From: Membranipora membranacea
Lineage: Eukaryota; Bryozoa; Gymnolaemata; Cheilostomatida; Membraniporidae
Direction: 5' to 3'
DNA: 64,000 nt
Assembly (NCBI GenBank): GCA_914767715.1
Contig: OU612067.1
Span: forward strand, 28,058,162-28,122,161
Part shown: piece by piece, positions 35,658-49,156 of the stretch
Layout: the number at the start of each line of letters is the position of its first letter
Position numbering within the stretch: the stretch's first letter is position 1
The notes under the pieces: model-generated
What the model was told of the DNA's origin: nothing
The model's input: the letters and a program-made list of their open reading frames with translations, nothing else
Databases searched by the model: none
Program-made: the position numbers and the translations under genes

Positions 35658-38600
35658 GTAAGTTAGACTTAAGTGGTATCAAAGTATTTGAACATAAAAT
35701 GGTTTAAAAGAGGCTTGTTGCAGACTGAACGTTTATTATTATCACTCATTTGATATATGATTGGAATGGGCAGTATGCAACTTAGGAGGATATATAACTT
35801 GTGCCTATTTTAAGGCACAATATTTATGGTATTTTTACAGTAACCCCCACACAGTCAGTTATAGCTCATTTCTTAACAAAACATCATTAAATAGGAAAAA
35901 TTACTGCTGATGACAATACAACATACACATAAGTTAATCTGTCATCTTCAATCTGCTTTAGATTATAATGTTGACTTGCAAGTTTGTACATATGAGATAA
36001 AGATTTTGCAATGACTATGCATTCTAGATACTTTTTTTGCTAATTTTACCTGTACAAATGTCAAGAATCTATAACACTTGGTCAATAAATGAAAGAAAAA
36101 GAGATTCATTCCATGAATTGGCAATGGAAACTTGATCCATGCAGTATCTCCTAATAAACAACAACCAATCACCAAGATTCGTCCTTATTTTCCTTTATGT
36201 AGTCATCAAGTGAATTTTCAGATCAATTGTGAAATATTGCCCAGTCAATCGAACCTAAGGTTTTGCATTTAATACAGGATAAAGACTAGCAAAGAGTGTT
36301 TGGAATAACGGCCGCCAATGGCTGATGATAAAAATCTTCTGTTTTTCCATGCCACATTTTTTGCTGCCATTAGCATCAAACATAAAAAGGCCACAAATAA
36401 ATTCTAGGATGTAATTTCCAGTTTGTTGGAATCGGGCCTGGAGATATTACTATGTTATGTTACCCATGGGTTTTAAAAGCTAGGCCACATCACGCATGTG
36501 AATTCCCATTAAATTTTGTTCTTATATCAATCTGCCACACAGGGCTGTCTGCAAAATGCTACAGCTTCTAAATATGTTTAATTACTAATTATTTCTACAT
36601 AGGTTAATAATTAGTATATTTTCATTGTCAGGAACATTGTACAATAGAAGCTAACAAGTTCCAGCAATCTTAACATTTCTCTAATGACGAAAAAAGTGGT
36701 AGCATATTAGGCTGGTACAGCACTATGTTTTGATACCTCACAGGTGCCATAGATGAAAAAGAGGTTAATGCCTAGCGCTACATTTAATTTTTACTGAGAA
36801 GTGATATAATTTTTTCCAGGGTCACTAGCTGCCAGACTATAATATATATTATTTCCTTCTGTCCCAAGGAACACCAATGAACAATTGTTTTGGTTTCTGT
36901 CATTATCATATCTGCACAGCTCCCCCACACAGAAATTTAGTTCTGTTTCATTTTTACAACACTGTACATTGATTACCGATTCATACTCTTGAAATACAGA
37001 GCTGTAAAACACTGTTGACAGGATGGGCAAATCGGGATAGCTGAACTAAAAGCAAAGAAATAAATAAACTTCATAACAAAAACACAGATCATGTGTTTTT
37101 TCTCATGTCAATTATTGCTGCATAATCAATCAACGAGCTGCAACTTCCTCATTTGATTCAGGTATTTATTTGTACAACACATCAAAACATTTCAGTACCA
37201 GGTCATCATTTTTGAATAAAAACAATTCGAGTAAAAGTATTTTTTGGCAAAGAATAGGACGCCGAAATTTTGGTGAATATCGATTCACCCCAGCTGTGAC
37301 AAATTAATCCTCAGTGATTGTATGTCACTGGCTTCAAGATTGGCCTTCAAACGCAACTGTTGATCTCTAGATCGTGGGGATGATCGGCCTTCAAAACAGG
37401 ATAAGCGTTGGTCTCCAAATCGTTCAATAGGGGTCTTTCACTCCACATGGTGTCCCAATGACACTCTTTCCACACTATCTACAACTTCACATAACAAAAT
37501 GTGAGTACAGACATGTAGGGTGGTAAACGGGGAGGCTGGAGGGTTTTTCAATATTCTGAGCTCCACTGTCACTTGATCAGAGGTAAAGCAATGAAAGGAA
37601 GGTAATGACCTTTGCATCTCAATATGTATGTAGTGCGTTAGCCAATCAAGATCACATACAAAACTTAAAAAGTAAATTTTTAGACACTAGTCTACATGGA
37701 CTGTGCTCTATTACAGACACGCATATCAGGAGGGGGGGTTCTGTGAATCAAGGAGGGCCAACTCAAAAGTATACAACAATTTCGATCAAAAAAATCAATT
37801 TTGCAAAATGTTAATTTTTTCTCATGTCAATTATTGCTGCATAATCAATCAACGGGCTGCAACTTTCTTCATTTGATTCATGTATTTATTTGTACAACAC
37901 ATCAAAACATTTCAGTAACAGGTCATCATTTTTGAATAAAAATACTCAGAGAAAAAGTATTTTGGCGAGGAATGGGAAGCCGACATTTTGGTGAATACCG
38001 ATTCACCCCAGCTGTGACAAATTAATTCTCAGTGATTGTATGTCACTGGCTTCAAGTCTGGCCTCCAAACGCAACTGTTGATCTCTCGATCGTGGGGATG
38101 ATCGGCCTTCAAAACAAGATATGTAGTAGTCTCTAAATCACTTAAATGAATCTTTGACTTCCAAATGGTGTCAAATCTCAGGCAATTTTTAGTGGTAACG
38201 AAGATATTTCCTTCGATTTTCCCCCATAACTTTGCACTATGTCACAGTGGCCTCGATAAATTTTCGTTATATCAACTTTTGTCACCAACAAATTGTGCCA
38301 GTCAAAACCTATGTCGCACTGGAAAGTGACCAGCTTCCTAGAGTGGGAAACCTTTTGCTTAAATGATTTTTTGGGCCAAAGTTTACTGAGTATGAAAGAC
38401 GGACAAGCCAATTTGAGGTGGTGTAAGTTTCAAAATTTTGAACAGATATTCTGTTAGATAAACAACCTTGTCAGTTGAATCATCGTTAGGCACCATAGAC
38501 ATGATGTCATAGTCAGTCAATTCTCTTGAGTGTTTGAAAGTTCAGTTGCATGCTGTTGCGATGAAATGTCCCGATCTATCATGTAAATGTCGACTTAGAA

Positions 38601-39497
38601 ACAATAGTCAATATTTTCGAATTGTCAAATTTGACCTCAAAATACAGGCACTCTGGTTTGTAGTACAGTACCAATAGGAGGGAATTGCCCAATCTAGTGA
38701 AAGGAACATGGTTCAGTATCATGATGTACAAAACAGATCCCAAGTGGGTTTGTTGGGTGGAGAGTAAAAATAAATATTTTGTCTTCTTATTCAATGTCAC
38801 AATTGACCACTCGTAATCCTTCAAATTGATCGACAAGGACTGTATGCATGTGTTCAACTTTATAATTTCATCACTGTGAAACATGCATTGTTGGAAACTT
38901 GTTTGTCAAATAACATGATCATGTACGTAATATCGAACCTTTTGATCTCACAAGGAGATGATCCGCAAATTTTGATTCACAACTATGACATTAAGGGATC
39001 GGGATCTATGATCAAGAGTCATGATGAACAAGTTCCGAAAGAAATGCTCCCAATTGCTAATCTGAGCAGGGTATTTCCTATATACCCTTAAATCGCTGCA
39101 TGTATTCTACTGGAATCATTTCAAAGCATATGACTAGAGGTTGATGTAACCTTATTTTTCAATTGTACAATCCAGTATGTTAATGATGGGAGCCATTGAA
39201 TAGTATTTAGCTCAATTGTGAGCGCTGATCTGATTGTCTTGTGCCCGGCATGCTATGTGCAGTTCCAGGAGGAATATCCGATGCTTTCTGCCCTGGTCCA
39301 TCAGTGGAATGACATAACAAATCAGCTATAGTCCATCTTACTGCAAAGATATCTCTGCACTTCTGTCAAATATACAGGAAAGGCAGTAAAATGTGTACAA
39401 TACAGACGTTACCCCGGACAAAATTATTACAATAGGAGTTCAAATCTGTAGTTGTGCTCCCTTGTAACTGGGAAGATTGAAAAAAAAAAGTATGTGC
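35658..39497. other. Intron/intergenic repeats of block B
   Basis: Colinear with block A 15573-19457, with an extra tandem copy of the unknown repeat (37085-37800 and 37812-38600). A minus-strand frame at 38579-38884 resembles one at 44142-44351 (shared TQQTHLG and KPECLYF), but both sit in multicopy repeat sequence and match no family I recognise. Confidence 0.5.
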
Positions 39498-39505
39498 ATG
39501 AAGCC
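39498..39505. repeat. Target-site duplication of foldback element 2 (left)
   Basis: ATGAAGCC here and at 41674-41681. Block A at about 19467 reads ATGAGGCC once, without an element. Confidence 0.85.
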
Positions 39506-41673
39506 CATAGAGTTATTATATTCTCTAGAGCGGACAATGCAGTGCTAAAAACGGCCTACTTAATTATTGCGAAATCCATGACACAGCGCAATCTGGTTGT
39601 GCATGGCTAGTGACTGTATCATATAACCTGTCATTGAGAATACACATAATGGGCATGGGAATTTAGATTTTTAGAGTGCTTATAGCCATGTTTTTGGAAA
39701 AATTTTCATGTGACACCATGTGGATCACTTGCAGGTATCTTCACTTTCAATTCCATGATGCAACGAAATCTGGTTGTGCGTGGATAGTGCATGAATCATT
39801 GACTTTATCATTGAAAAGTTTAGAATTGGACATATAAATTTAGTTTATGGAGCATTTGTAGCCATTTTTTCAGAGAATTTCACATGTAACACCATTAACA
39901 TCTCCGAGTCAGTATAAAAATTTTTTCCTATGCTCCAATTAAAATAAGCCAAATATCAACCGCAAACCCGTGAGCTTAAATCCCAATGACAGGGCTAGCT
40001 GGTTCCTGCCACTTGCCAAGCATTTAACTGTGTCCTGTCTCTCAAACTTATATGTTGCACACTCAGTCGGTTTACTTTATCTGTTCAATTCCCGCTATTT
40101 GTGATAACATGGAGTACAAGTAGCCTATTGAAAAGTGATTGGAGGTGAAAAGGTTTGCTGCTTGCCTTTTTCGTTTTTAGAGCACTTTTAGCAACATTTT
40201 TGTAAAACTTTTCATGTCACACTATAAGATGACTTGCAAGTGATTTCTTTAGCAGTCAGGGGACAAAAAGATTTGTGCTATCCCCATTAAACACCTAAAT
40301 CTCAACCGCAAACATATCATCGCGATAAAATCACAATTACCTGGCTAGCCGGATTTTGCCACTGCATTTGCCTGCCAGTTTAACTGTGTCCTGTCTCTCT
40401 AACTAAAATGTTACACACTCACTGATTTCATTTTATCTGTCCAGTATTATGACTCCCAATTATACAACGCGTAGACAAATTTTCAGGTTTTCGTTTGGCT
40501 ATATCATTTAAAGCTCTTAATTCCCTCTCCTGGGTGGCCACTCGTTTTTGGACTGCCGAAACCATTCAAGCCAACACAGCAGGTTAAATGAATCAATGCA
40601 TAAACCTTTTGGCTGAGTCGCTGAATATCAAGAAACATCGAATGGTGAACTCAAGAATCAAACTTGTCCAGCTTGACTCTGACTCGCGTGTGATGCAATT
40701 TTTTCTGATGGTTGTTTTTTTGTAAATGAAAACATCAGCATCATATACACTCATTTTTTTTTACACTTTATGATAGTTCAGTAATGTTTGAAATATTTGA
40801 AGTTGAAGTATATTGGTGTGTTTGCATAGCGGATGATACACGTTTTATATAAGCTTTTGAGCAACAGTGAAGTAGAAACAACCTTGTTAATTGGAAACTC
40901 CTTTGAAACGACCGGAGTTAGAATTTCTAAGACCTTTGAGTCTCCATCAGAAATGGAAAGCTGCTATGAAAATAAAAGTCTTGCAGTCAGAAAGTGAGCT
41001 GATGAGCACTGGGGGCTTGTAGCATCATCACATTTAACATGCAGTGATTTTAGCACCAATCTACTTTGACATACCAAGCAAAAAACTTAATATAATACAC
41101 CAAATAAAGCAATGATATCTGAAGAGCGAATTTGAATCTCGAAATTACGTACACTGTGACTGCAAATGAGGCAAGTGGCAAACTTTTACACCTCCGATCA
41201 CTTTTACACAGTCTGCTTGTACTTCATTTAATCAAAAATAAAATAAGCCACTCCAGTTTGTAACATATAATGTAAGTAAGAGAGACAGGACACAGCTAAT
41301 ATGAATGCCTAGTGGCGGTGAAAAAAATCGAGTTAGCCTTTCAGTTTCTATTTCATCACAATGATGTGTTTGCGGTTGAGATTTTGGCTTATTTTAATGG
41401 GAAACATAGAAACATCTCCACTGGATGCGAGTGAAAATACCTGCAAGTGATCCACATAGTGTCACATGAAAATTTTTGTCAAAAAAATGGCCAGAAGCGC
41501 TCTTAAAATCCAAATTTCCATGGCCAATACCTATATTCTCAATGATAAGTTATATGATACAGGCACTAGCCATGCACAACCAGATTGCGGCGCGTCATGG
41601 ATTTCGAATTAGGACAAAAACTGATGCTATCTTTGTACATATTGTCCACTCTAGAGTATATAATAACTCTATG
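39506..41673. mobile_element. Foldback/TIR DNA element 2 (2168 bp)
   Basis: The ends CATAGAGTTATTATA and its complement match element 1, and the long modular inverted arms contain GAGAGACAGGACACAG blocks (complement at about 40027 and 40383; direct at about 41281). The central region matches that of element 1 in opposite orientation, and lacks element 1's nested SINE. No transposase frame. The 8-bp target duplication and empty site in block A establish its limits. Confidence 0.85.
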
Positions 41674-41681
41674 ATGAAGCC

Positions 41682-42460
41682 CTATGCCCAGCTTCTCAGT
41701 CGCATGTAATGAAAGGAAATCAATTTTCCAAAGCGATATTTTATGCTCATAGGCACTTTACCTGGAATCTGTACTGATCCAAAAAAAAGAAATTATTCAA
41801 ATCACTGGCTGTCAAATTCTAAAACAATATACTAACATATGGAGTCCAATTATGAAAAAAGATTGACAAGTAAAAATTAAGATTTTCCCGGTACATGTAA
41901 CGACGAGCATCCTGCAATTGCGTCTTCCATTACATTTCAACACTTAATGCAGTCGGCAAAGTTTTTGGATCTGGGGTCAGATGCTATCAGCAATCAACCT
42001 GACTCAAAAACACTTATCTGATTTTTCAGCCTTTGGACTGGTTTTGTGATGATGACCTATCTTGGCAAAGCAAATATATACTTCCGCTTGAAAAACTTAA
42101 GCTAAACGCTTCAGTTTGCATCAACGGCAGAAATTGTTCACTATCGCTGCCATAATGTGCCCAAAATTAGTTTCTCAAACGTCATTCCATGCACAAATTT
42201 ATTTCATGTACGATTGTTTCTAAATGATGTACTTCTGCAAGGAATACAAACATCACGCAATAGGCATAAAATTCCATAAACACTGGAAAACGTTGCCATA
42301 AAAAGCAGTCATAGTCAGCAACCTATGAGAGCTGGCCAATAACGATAAAAATTTGCTACAGAAGCCCTTTTAAACATACATGGTTAGTGGCGATTGTACA
42401 AAAACATGGTACAAAAACATTTGTGTAAGACATGGCAACCTTTTGCACCAACTTTGCACC
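41682..42460. other. Non-coding sequence shared with block A
   Basis: Colinear with about 19466-20243. No feature seen. Confidence 0.55.
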
Positions 42461-42630
42461 TGGCAAGCTGACATACGTGGCAAGCTTTTGTACCTGGCAA
42501 GCTACTGTACTTATCAAGCTATTCTACCTGGCAAGCTATTGTACCTGGCAAGCTATTGTACCTGGCAAGCTATTGTACCTGGCAATCTATTGTACCTGGC
42601 GAGCTATTGTACCTGGCAAGCTTTCGAACC
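42461..42630. repeat. 17-bp minisatellite, 10 units
   Basis: Ten units of TGGCAAGCTATTGTACC type, one fewer than the block A array, with the same unusual first units (ending ACATACG and TTTTGTACC) and last unit (TTTCGAACC). Confidence 0.95.
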
Positions 42631-44599
42631 TGGCACACTTTTTTACCAACACAGCAAACTTATCAGCTTTGTTCAAAACTCAAACGGCTTGCTGATGCTA
42701 TAATTTGTAAATGACACTCACTCCCACTTTACATTCAAAACTTTTTAGTGAGTTTTGAAAAGACATCAAATGCCACATTGATCATTGTTGGTTAAATCAA
42801 TCTCTCTATGTTTGGATGTTTTGCAGAAGGCTTTCACAATAAAGTCTCAGTCAAAACTGATCACTTAAACTGAAGTTTTTTAGCAATATTACATCCAATT
42901 GTTTGCAATAATGGTGACTCAACTTTAATTGGCCAGTTTTTTTCACACCCTATCAACTTTTTCATGTTTTAAAGTATGGCTCAACACATATTCAGGATAG
43001 TTGGGGGACATACACAATAGAGCCAGTCCAGTCACACAGGAATAAGTCAAGAATTTCTGAGCATTCTCCTATATATTTTTGTATGCAGCGGAAAAAGAGG
43101 GAAACAGTGCCATTCCATAGTTCAATTGTTAAAGAGTAAACCTGTAGGGCTCTGCAAGCTAAAACACTAGGTTTGTTTGTGAAGCGAATACACAGCACTT
43201 ATTCTACAGAGAGCTCTATTACAGACACGCATATCAGGAGGGGGGCTTCTGTGAATCAAGGAGGGCCAACTCCAAAGTATACAACAATTTCGATCAAAAA
43301 AATCCATTTTGCAAAATGTTAATTAATTTTCTCATGTCAATTATTGCTGCATAATCAATCAACGGCTGCGATTTCATCATTTGATTCACGTATTTATTTG
43401 TACAACAGATCAAAACATTTCAGTAACAGGTCATCATTTTTGAATAAAAAAAATTTGAGTAAAAGTATTTTGGCGAGGAATAGGACGCCGACATTTTGGT
43501 GAATACCGATTTACCCCAGCTGTGACAAATTAATTCTCAGTGATTGTATGTTACTGGCTTCAAGATTGGCCTCCAAACGCAACTGTTGATCTCTAGCTCA
43601 TGGGGATGATCGGCCTTCAAAACAGGATAAGATAGTAGTCTCTAAATCACTTAAATGAATCTTTGACTCCCAAATGGTGTCAAAAGAGGCCATAAAATCT
43701 CAGGCAATTTTTAGTTGTAACGAAGAAATTTCCTTTGATTTCCCCCATAACTTTGCACTATGTCACAGTGGCCTCGATAAGTTTCCTTTAGTTTTCAACG
43801 TTATATCATCTTATGTCACCAACAAATTGTGCCAGTCAAAACCAGTGTTGTACTGGAAAGTAACCAGCTTCCTAGAGTGGAAATCCTTTGGCTTAAATGG
43901 TCTTGTTGGGCCAAGTTTACTGACTAAGAAGACCGGACCAGCCAATTTGAAGTGGTGAAAGTTTCAAAATTTTCGAACAGATATTCTGTTAGATGAACAA
44001 CCTTGTCTGTTGAATCATCGATAGGCACCATAGACATGATGCCATAGTCAGCCACTTCTGTTTGAAAGCTAAAGTGCATGCTGTTTTGGTGAAATGTCTT
44101 GATCTTTTATGTAAATGTCAACTTGACACAATAGTCGATTTTTATAAATTGTCCAATTTGACATCAAAATACAGGCACTCTGGTTTGTAGTGCAGTACCA
44201 ATAGGTGGCAATTGCCCCATCTAGCGAGAGGAACATGGTTCAGTATCATGGTGTACAAAACACATCCCAAATGGGTTTGTTGGGTGAAGAGTAGAAATAA
44301 ATCTTTTGTCTTCTTATTCAATGGCACAATTGACTCCTCGTATCCCCTCAAATTGAGACAAGGACTGTATGCATGTGTCTAACTTCATAATTTCATCACT
44401 GTGAAAATGGCATTGTGGGAAACTTGTTTGTCAAATAACATGATCGTGTACGTAATCTCAAAACCTTTGATCTCACAAGGAGATCAAAATCATTTCAAAG
44501 CATATGACTAGAGGTTGATGTAACTTTATATTTCAATTGTACCATCCAGTATGTTAATGATTGGAGCCGTTGAACAGTACTTAGCTTTATTTGTGAGTG
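42631..44599. other. Non-coding repeats, block B
   Basis: Shared in part with 20431-20812 and 21177-21360, then a further copy of the unknown multicopy repeat (about 43205-44480). The empty site of the 364-bp element lies near 43010-43025. The plus-strand frame at 43674-43958 is not conserved in the other copies. Confidence 0.5.
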
Positions 44600-45780
44600 C
44601 TTGGTGTATCCTCCTCCTTCAGGAGTACCACGTCACATTTCTGTTTTGTTTTGTCGCATTCCACTTGGATCTGGTTTGAAGTGTTCGTAAATACTCCAAC
44701 TTCCATCTACTCCAGAACTGCTCCGCAAAATACAGTATTCTTCTCCATCGCTTTCTGCTGTAGATGTCTAGTTCCTCAAATACCATGCAGCACATTCCTA
44801 ACTGTACGGATCAAGCGCCTCCATGCGCCTCCCATGTGACTGGCATATGGAACGTTGAAGCTGAAGGTGCTGTGATGAGATTCCGGAAATTTCTTCAGCT
44901 CTTGGGTGGACAGTACATCTAATCCTTTCTGGAGCTCATTATCGGCAACGACGAAGTTTGTACCTCTGTCCGAATAGAACACTTGTACTGGTCCCCGGAT
45001 AGCCAGGAAGTTCCTCATTCCATTGATGAAGCAGTCCGTGGTGAGATCGACCAAGACTTCGAGATGGACAGTCCTACTTGTCATGCATGTAAATATTAGG
45101 CCATACCTCTTCAGCTGTTTCTGTAGTCCTGGACCATGAAAGGGCCAACGACATCCATTCCAGTGTGAGTGAACGGGGGAGAAGGCTGCACCCTAGATGA
45201 GGGAAGATCTGCCATTTTTCGGCTAACTGGAGCACCTCGGATTTTCTTACATTTGATGCAGTTATAGATAACCGAGGATACCGTATTGATGCCGCTACCA
45301 ACAAGGTGGATACCTGCCGACCTTATGGCATTTACTGTGGTATTTCTGAATCTGATAAAGACATTCGTAATTGGTTTTGTACTTGGAAGAACGGCTGGAT
45401 GGCAATTTTCATATGCCAAGAGATAGTTCCGAAGTCTTCCGCCGACCCTGAGTATATTTTGGTCATCTAGAAATGGATCTAGAGAATACAACGCCAAAGC
45501 TTGACTGAGCTTTTTTTTAGCTCCCAGTACTTGTATCTCTTTCTGGAAGTGATAGCTCTGAATCGTTTTTATCAGGTTGTTTATACCTGACAAAAATTGA
45601 TAAAATATTCCATCACCTTGTTCACCTTCTCCAGTCGCTGCATTTTCTTAGTGTGTCCAAGATCCAGTTTTCTAGCTTGGCGGGAACAGCGCGTGCAAAT
45701 ACCCTTTTTGGGCCAGTGTGGCAGTCTTCTTTCCTCTCAGTGCCTTTATTAAGGCCACTACCATTACCATTGCTTAGCTC
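44600..45780 (-). mobile_element. BEL/Pao retrotransposon remnant 2 (integrase region)
   Basis: The minus-strand frame 45593-45111 gives the pre-integrase segment NPFLDD-type SLDPFLDDQNILRVGGRLRN, a zinc-binding YNCIKCKKIRG and the start of the integrase core, THTGMDVVGPF (first catalytic Asp). The next frame (45084-44776) gives FYSDRGTNFV (second Asp) and SHMGGAWRRLIRTV. About 215 bases between the TTCCTCAAA and TACCATGCAG points are deleted relative to remnant 3. Frameshifts at the frame joins; inactive. Outer 45600-45780 has no counterpart in the other remnants and is assigned only by contiguity. Confidence 0.8.
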
Positions 45781-47524
45781 AACATAGTAAAACTCTCAAT
45801 AAACTACCAAGTCTTGGTTTAGCCATGAGTTATACTTACATTTTTTCTATATTCTGAGCTCCACTGTCACTTGATCAGGTATCATGTATTTTCTAGTCAG
45901 GCAGTTACTTATGATAAAGTTATGTAATGTTTGTATAGGGGAAATTACAAAACTCTTCTCACCAAACTCAGTTGGTAGGACGCAGTTGGTTTGTCATACC
46001 GGTCTCAGTTTTTGAAACCTATGGCATACCCAAATAATTAAATGTGGGTCAGTTACAATAGCTATGTGAGTGCCATGCATGCTCAATTTAATTCATTTAA
46101 CTAAATTAGTTGATGATACAAATAATCCAACCAAGTGCTATACTGTGCCATTATCAAATAATAAGGCAAGTTCTATTTCCCTATAAATATCACTAATGTA
46201 AATGAAAATATTATGATAAAAACTGTAAAACTTGTTTAAAAAACTGACCTGTCTCCAAATGAAGTTGCAAACAAAGAGGCCTTTTCATTGGTGAACCATG
46301 CACTTATATAGCATGGTTCCAGACACATTAAAAAACTGCTGACGCACATCAGTAAAAAAAACAAGAAAAACATATTTTGCAATTGCCGCAAAAAGAGGGT
46401 TGATCGGCCCCAAGAGTGGGTTGATCGGCCCACGAGTGGTTTGATCTGATTCAGTTAACTTTGATCGAGGTAAAATGTCCTGTCTGTTACTAGCGTGTCC
46501 TCAAGTAGAGTTTGAGTGTACTGATGATGATGCTGGCTAAGATATTGGATGTTCTATTTGTGTCTGATGTTGGTATAGAAAATTCTCCTGTTTGCTGCTG
46601 TAGATGCGACATAACTATGGACTATAATATCCCCACTAGAGGTTTGCATATTGTATTGTGGCTGGTCTGAAATCTGCAGACTGAGTATACAATAAAGCGA
46701 AAACTTCACACACCTGTAATCGCCTTTGTGCAAAATTCCTGTTTTCCTTCTATTATATGCTCATATATTCCACTGGATAAGAATATCAACCAAAAGCATC
46801 AAGAATCTAACAAAAGTGCAGAAGAAAGTTTCTATCCCCATATATCAGCACCTTTGACTATTAATTTTTTTATTTAATTTTATTATTAGCAGGGATAATT
46901 CAAGAGCAAAAAAAAGCCAGTCAGGTTGTCCTGCAATTCAGTAGCAATAGCTGATATTATTATTTATGATATTCACGTTATTAATGATGTGTTGAACATA
47001 TAAATATATTATTCATATATATATACACACAATAATTACATAATAAGTATTACCTGCAATGATTCTCTTTGGTGCGAGTGGCTGCATATGAAGAGATAAA
47101 ATACACATAGGTATTGTAGGCTGCCTGGGTGACCAGGAATATGATTCAATATTATTATGCATCAAAAATTAATTGCATGGTGAGGATTTCACAGTACTGT
47201 AAAGCAACATTTATTTTTGTTCTCCATTAACTCAGAGAAAAATGAAAACTATCAATACAGATTGAATCAATATAAGAGGTTTTAGATAACAAGGGGCAAA
47301 TAAAGTAAGGATGGGTTGCAGAGAAAAGCATCATCTCATCACATCAGTTTCTCAGGAACTACTTGTCCCAATTGTCTGTTACTCGACCCACTGGAGGCCC
47401 AATACCCAATCAGAACAGAACACCTCTCTTTTACTCATTTGCGATAATGTTTAGTTTTGTATGGATTTACCCTTTCCATTGTGGAAGTGGGCAACTCAAT
47501 ACAAAAGGTGTTAATTCAGTTTTT
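45781..47524. other. End of block B and following sequence
   Basis: Colinear with about 22100-23326, including the 21-bp repeat at 46393-46445. After 47370 comes about 155 bases with no match found. No gene seen. Confidence 0.55.
46393..46445. repeat. 21-bp tandem repeat, about 2.5 units
   Basis: GGGTTGATCGGCCCCAAGAGT units homologous to 22237-22306 but shorter. Confidence 0.8.
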
Positions 47525-47569
47525 ATTATCGGCCTATATCCTTGCTATTCCATCTCGGAAAACTGGCCG

Positions 47570-47983
47570 CAGTGGCGTATATTAGCACTCACGGCCCACG
47601 GAATTCCGTGAGTGGCTGAATAGCTCAGTGTGTAGAGTGCCGCTTTGTAATCACTGATAATAAGATTGTTGTGGGTTCGAATCCCATCAAGATCAGTTTG
47701 TTTTCAAATGGGTGCTTTATAACTGGAGCATTTTTACCGTAATCTTCTACTGCTATTGAGTTGTTTTCTGAAAGTACCCAACAGCTCAGTGAGCTATTGA
47801 AATACCTCTCTGCTTGCACTATTTTGCTACCGATATGCAAAAATTTCCGTGGTGGGAGGGCGCTTAAGCGCCCCTCCCACACCCTCCCCGCCACGCCTAC
47901 GGCGTGTGGATCGAGCTGCGCCCGATTATTATGCTCATCTCTGAAAAGTCAGTGAGTGAAATTTTTTTGAATATACGCCCCTG
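47570..47983 (+). mobile_element. hAT-like non-autonomous element 2 carrying a tRNA-like promoter (414 bp)
   Basis: Same ends as element 1 (CAGTGGCGTATATT and AATATACGCCCCTG), flanked by the 8-bp duplication ACTGGCCG (47562-47569 and 47984-47991). LINE A copies 1 and 2 have this site once. The tRNA-like part is tidier than in element 1: TAGCTCAGTGTGTAGAG for the A box, then GGGTTCGAATCCC for the B box (about 47673), and one copy only of the GC-rich hairpin end. This is probably the basic form of the family. Confidence 0.88.
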
Positions 47984-48011
47984 ACTGGCCGAACAAATTA
48001 CTATCAACAAA

Positions 48012-49156
48012 ATGCGAAGCAATCTGCAGGAAATAATTGAGCCAACACAGTATGCATATCAGGAGAAAGTAGGCACCATTGATGCAATACTCCAGCTTGT
48101 TGATGACATAACAGCAGATCTCGACAAACTCCAAACCAAGTATATCCAGCTAGCGTCTTTGGACTTTTCCAAAGCCTTTGATCGGCTGCAACCATCCATA
48201 GTACTGCAGAAAATGAACAACCACAACTTCCACCCTCAGATTATCAGACTCATCGCAGACTTCCTGAAAATACGCAAGCAGTGTGTGAAATTCAACAGTT
48301 CCTCTTCCAAATACATTGACATCAATGTTGGAGCTCCACAGGGCACAAAACTCGGGCCAATATTGTGGCCTATATACATTAACAATCTCTTTGTTCCCCA
48401 GTTCAAAACTTTCAAGTATGCAGATGATAGCACTTTCTATTTAAGAGTTAGCGACCCTGATAGTCAATCAATTGTGCCAGCCATTCAACAGACCGCTCTA
48501 TGGTCAGCAACCAATCACATGCTCCTAAATACTGACAAGACTGTCATTATGGATTTTTAATTGAATTATTTATAAGAACACGGAAATCCAGTGTTTTATG
48601 TAAATAGTAGCATCAATCCCTCCCAGGTGATGAAGTTTTCAGGCATCTACATTGATGACCACTTGACTTTTATTCCACATGTTAATACTATAATCAAAAG
48701 ATGCAACTCTAAGTTATTTTTAATGAGACAACTCAAAAAATTGGGAATGTCCTCAACTTGCTTATGTTATTTTTACTGTGCAAATATTAGATCAGTTCTC
48801 TGTTATGGTGCGCCGGTTTTTATCAATTTTTGTCAGACACTACCAAATCGAAGCTAGAGAATGTTCAAGACACTGCCACCCGAATAATTTTCCCTCATGC
48901 GCAACATTTTGACAGGCTGGATATGCTTGATATAATTTCACTCGATGACTTTTTTATACGTCAATCTACCACCCATTTTAGTAAGGCGGCCAACAGCTGT
49001 ACGCATCCGTTACTTGATAGGATTATTTTTAATAATTCCAGGAGATCCTCTAGATGCCATACTATTTTTAGGCCCAAGAATGCAAGGACAGAGAAGAGGA
49101 ATAACAGTTTTTTTACTTTTTATATGAATTACTATAACTCTGGACATAATTTTTAG
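48012..49156 (+). pseudogene. LINE A reverse transcriptase and C-terminal region, copy 3
   Basis: Frame 1 (48012-48560) has LDFSKAFDRL, GAPQGTKLGPILW and KYADDSTFY, then a stop where copies 1 and 2 have NIYLNYL. Frame 2 (48591-48857) has the post-palm GIYIDDHLTF segment and ANIRSVLCYGAPVF, the part lost from copies 1 and 2. Frame 3 (48830-49156) is the conserved Arg/His-rich C-terminal end. Together they show what the family looked like past the palm. Confidence 0.8.

Larger units (their letters stand above)
24312..47370. repeat. Segmental duplication, block B
   Basis: Tandem, same-orientation copy of block A. It starts inside the last 25 bases of the E0 exon and ends at CAGGAACTACTTGTCCCA. 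It is about 2.7 kb longer than block A, explained mainly by a hAT-like insertion (29859), BEL/Pao pieces (33577, 44597) and foldback element 2 (39506), offset by lacking foldback element 1 and the 364-bp element. Confidence 0.9.

Noticed and set aside
38579-38884. 101-residue minus-strand frame
   Set aside because: Some phrases recur at 44142-44351, but both are in a multicopy repeat and other copies (such as 18600-18850) do not keep the frame.
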